A stretch of DNA of 64,000 bases from Yoonia ponticola (GTDB taxonomy: Bacteria > Pseudomonadota > Alphaproteobacteria > Rhodobacterales > Rhodobacteraceae), in NCBI RefSeq assembly GCF_014199395.1, contig NZ_JACIJM010000009.1:1-64000 (forward strand), in the 5' to 3' direction. The notes below the pieces were generated by a model. The model saw only the letters and a program-made list of their open reading frames with translations, searched no databases and was not told where the DNA came from. Below, in pieces: positions 62,227 through 64,000 of the stretch. The position numbers were made by a program, and so were the translations under genes. Positions within the stretch are counted from its first letter, which is position 1. Every line of letters starts with the position of its first letter.

Positions 62227-63984
62227 TTATGCCGGCGCTGCATCTTCTAATCGTAGCTGCGGTGAACGCCGCCCTTGCCACGTATTTATCTCAAGCCGTC
62301 CTGCCAAATGGAAACGCGCACCGCCATGTTTCATCAACATCGGCCCCATCGGCCCGTCCATGACACCAAAGCTAATCGCATCGATCTTTGCGCCCAGACC
62401 GTCGCCGAACGTCACCTTCAAATGGTTCGCACCAACCTGTTTCGCGAATAAAATCTGACAATCCGGAAAGGCGAATCTCGGGGCAGGGGCCCCCGCACCA
62501 AACGGCCCGGCTTTTTCGATTTGTTCGATCAATTCCACGCTTGCGGCCCCCGGCATCAAAACTCCGTCCAATCGTAGATCCGCAGGGCCGATGTCGCCCG
62601 CGCCCTGCTTCGCCAACAGCTCAGAGATTCGCGTCATCGCTTCGTCCAACTTGTCGCGCGACACCGTTAACCCTGCTGCCATTTTGTGACCGCCGCCTTT
62701 GATTAACAGTCCCTCAGCCGTCACGCGCTGAATCACCGCGCCCAAATCGATGCCAGACACGGATCGCCCCGATCCTTTGCCCTCGTCACCGTCCATGCCG
62801 ATCACAATCGCGGGCCGGTTCGTGGCTTCCTTCAGCCGTGACGCGACGATTCCCACGACGCCCGGATGCCAGCCTTCGCCCGCGGCCCAGACCAACGGCG
62901 CGTCAAATCCGCGGTCCTCGGCCTGCGCCATGGCCAAGTCGCGCACCTGCGTTTCGACCTCGCGGCGTTCGGAATTCAATTCGTCCAATTTCGCGGCCAT
63001 GTCGCTGGCCTCTTGGGGGTTATCCGTGGCCAACAAACGTGCGCCTAAATCCGCCTTGCCGATCCGGCCGCCGGCGTTGACGCGCGGGCCCAACAAGAAT
63101 CCCAAATGATAGGACGTTGGTGCCTGATCCATGCCCGCAACGTCCGCCAACGCCGTTAAGCCAATCCGGCCACGCCGCGCCATCACGGTTAATCCCTGAC
63201 GCACCAGCGCACGATTCACACCGATCAAAGGGGCAACATCAGCAACAGTGCCAAGCGCGACCAAATCCAAAAGCGCCATTAAATCAGGGCCTTTCTGACC
63301 TGCGACTTTCATCTGGCGATTGACCTCAACTAACATCAAAAACACTACGCCAGCAGCGCACAAATGAGCCAAATCGCCGCTTTCATCCTGCCGGTTCGGG
63401 TTCACAACGGCTAGCGCAGGGGGCAACGTCTCGCCGCCCAAATGGTGATCCAAAACAATAACTTCGGCGGCAGAGGCCGCTGCAATCGGACCATGCGACA
63501 GGATCCCGCAATCAACACAAACGATCAAATCGTGATCCGCCGCGAGCATCTTCATCGCCGCGTCATTCGGGCCATAACCTTCGTCAATCCGGTCCGGCAC
63601 ATACAGCGTCGCACGGTGGCCCATATCGCGCAGCCACGACAGCAACAGTGCCGCTGATGTTCCGCCATCCACGTCATAATCGGCAAAAACTGCGATACGT
63701 TCTTTCTTGTTTAAGGCCGCCAAAAATCGCGCCGCCGCAGGTTCCATATCCTTCAAAGACCGGGGATCAGGCAGCAAATCCCGCAACGTCGGTGCCAAAA
63801 ACGCGTCGGCTTCTTCAGGTGCGACACCGCGCCGGACCAATGTGCGACACAGCGGGGCTGGTAAACCGGTGGCTTGCGCCATCGCTTCTGACGCGCGGTC
63901 CTCAGCCATGCTCGGGCCGATCCAGCGGCGGTTGGTGACAGAGGCTGCGACGCCCAAAAATGCTTTATCTAGTGGAGTATTCAT
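62227..63984 (-). CDS. recJ: Single-stranded-DNA-specific exonuclease RecJ
   Basis: 584 residues from the ATG at 63984 (four codons after an in-frame upstream ATG). RecJ degrades single-stranded DNA 5' to 3' in mismatch and recombination repair. DHH-family motifs: FADYDVDGGTSA (Asp102, Asp104), CVDCG, VIVLDHHLGG (Asp179-His180-His181), and the DHHA1-type GRSVSGIDLGAVIQ plus KGGGHKMAAGLT. The C-terminal OB domain is seen by AFPDCQILFAKQVGANHLKVTF. The window ends 16 bases beyond the gene. Confidence 0.95.
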   Translation of the reverse strand: MNTPLDKAFLGVAASVTNRRWIGPSMAEDRASEAMAQATGLPAPLCRTLVRRGVAPEEADAFLAPTLRDLLPDPRSLKDMEPAAARFLAALNKKERIAVFADYDVDGGTSAALLLSWLRDMGHRATLYVPDRIDEGYGPNDAAMKMLAADHDLIVCVDCGILSHGPIAAASAAEVIVLDHHLGGETLPPALAVVNPNRQDESGDLAHLCAAGVVFLMLVEVNRQMKVAGQKGPDLMALLDLVALGTVADVAPLIGVNRALVRQGLTVMARRGRIGLTALADVAGMDQAPTSYHLGFLLGPRVNAGGRIGKADLGARLLATDNPQEASDMAAKLDELNSERREVETQVRDLAMAQAEDRGFDAPLVWAAGEGWHPGVVGIVASRLKEATNRPAIVIGMDGDEGKGSGRSVSGIDLGAVIQRVTAEGLLIKGGGHKMAAGLTVSRDKLDEAMTRISELLAKQGAGDIGPADLRLDGVLMPGAASVELIEQIEKAGPFGAGAPAPRFAFPDCQILFAKQVGANHLKVTFGDGLGAKIDAISFGVMDGPMGPMLMKHGGARFHLAGRLEINTWQGRRSPQLRLEDAAPA

Positions 63985-64000
63985 CCCACGACACATAAAG

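Overview
The window looks like a chromosomal segment of a marine alphaproteobacterium of the Rhodobacteraceae (roseobacter group, in the manner of Octadecabacter, Loktanella or Yoonia). I infer this from protein character, a moderately GC-rich composition, TRAP and BCCT transporters, and the housekeeping order murA - DUF2948 - hisD - UPF0262 - LMW phosphatase-like - infA - maf - RNase E/G - yacG, which I know from this family. No taxonomic search was run.

Layout. 1-93: edge of an IS3-type element cut by the window. 112-5552: phospholipase-D family protein, an OmpA protein with a long acidic domain, RlmF and a SleB-like lipoprotein. 5939-8738: LysR regulator divergent from a fatty-acid hydroxylase/PanB-like pair. 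8792-14631: a TRAP transporter operon (dctP, dctQ, dctM) with a LysR gene, divergent from a GMC oxidoreductase. 14679-23721: an orphan type VI secretion island with VgrG, a GcvH-like lipoyl protein, DUF2169, a ketosynthase-like protein without its catalytic residues, a PAAR-like/HNH-endonuclease toxin, a propeller-like candidate immunity protein, DUF6484 and TIGR02270. 23850-28694: BCCT transporter, DUF2270 protein and Tex. 29061-31924: response regulator with a broken GGDEF domain, convergent with a multi-PAS histidine kinase. 32589-39482: tRNA-Thr, the housekeeping block and tRNA-Phe. 40043-42588: metNIQ methionine importer. 42605-43476: two broken IS3-type elements, one inside the other. 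43827-50845: GST, lysozyme-inhibitor-like lipoprotein, an M16 peptidase pair and a mechanosensitive channel. 50970-57540: a nine-gene iron operon (small ORF, hemP, unknown, imelysin, bfd, bfr, di-heme oxidoreductase, second imelysin, DUF1513) behind an iron-box-like operator. 57762-61841: glutamate 5-kinase and an NMT1/SsuA-type ABC transporter. 62069-63984: tRNA-Glu and recJ.

How the genes work together. The T6SS island carries a spike (VgrG), its sharpening tip fused to a nuclease, adaptor/loader-type proteins and a probable immunity protein, but no sheath, baseplate or membrane-complex genes, so it must use a core machine encoded elsewhere. The iron operon couples uptake (HemP, imelysins, di-heme protein) to storage and release (bacterioferritin and Bfd), with several start/stop overlaps suggesting translational coupling. 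The most unusual points are the catalytically dead ketosynthase and lipoyl-carrier protein in the T6SS island, the imelysin that has lost its motif histidine, an ABC ATPase whose best start codon appears to be ATC, and the IS element sitting 19 bases from the phospholipase gene.
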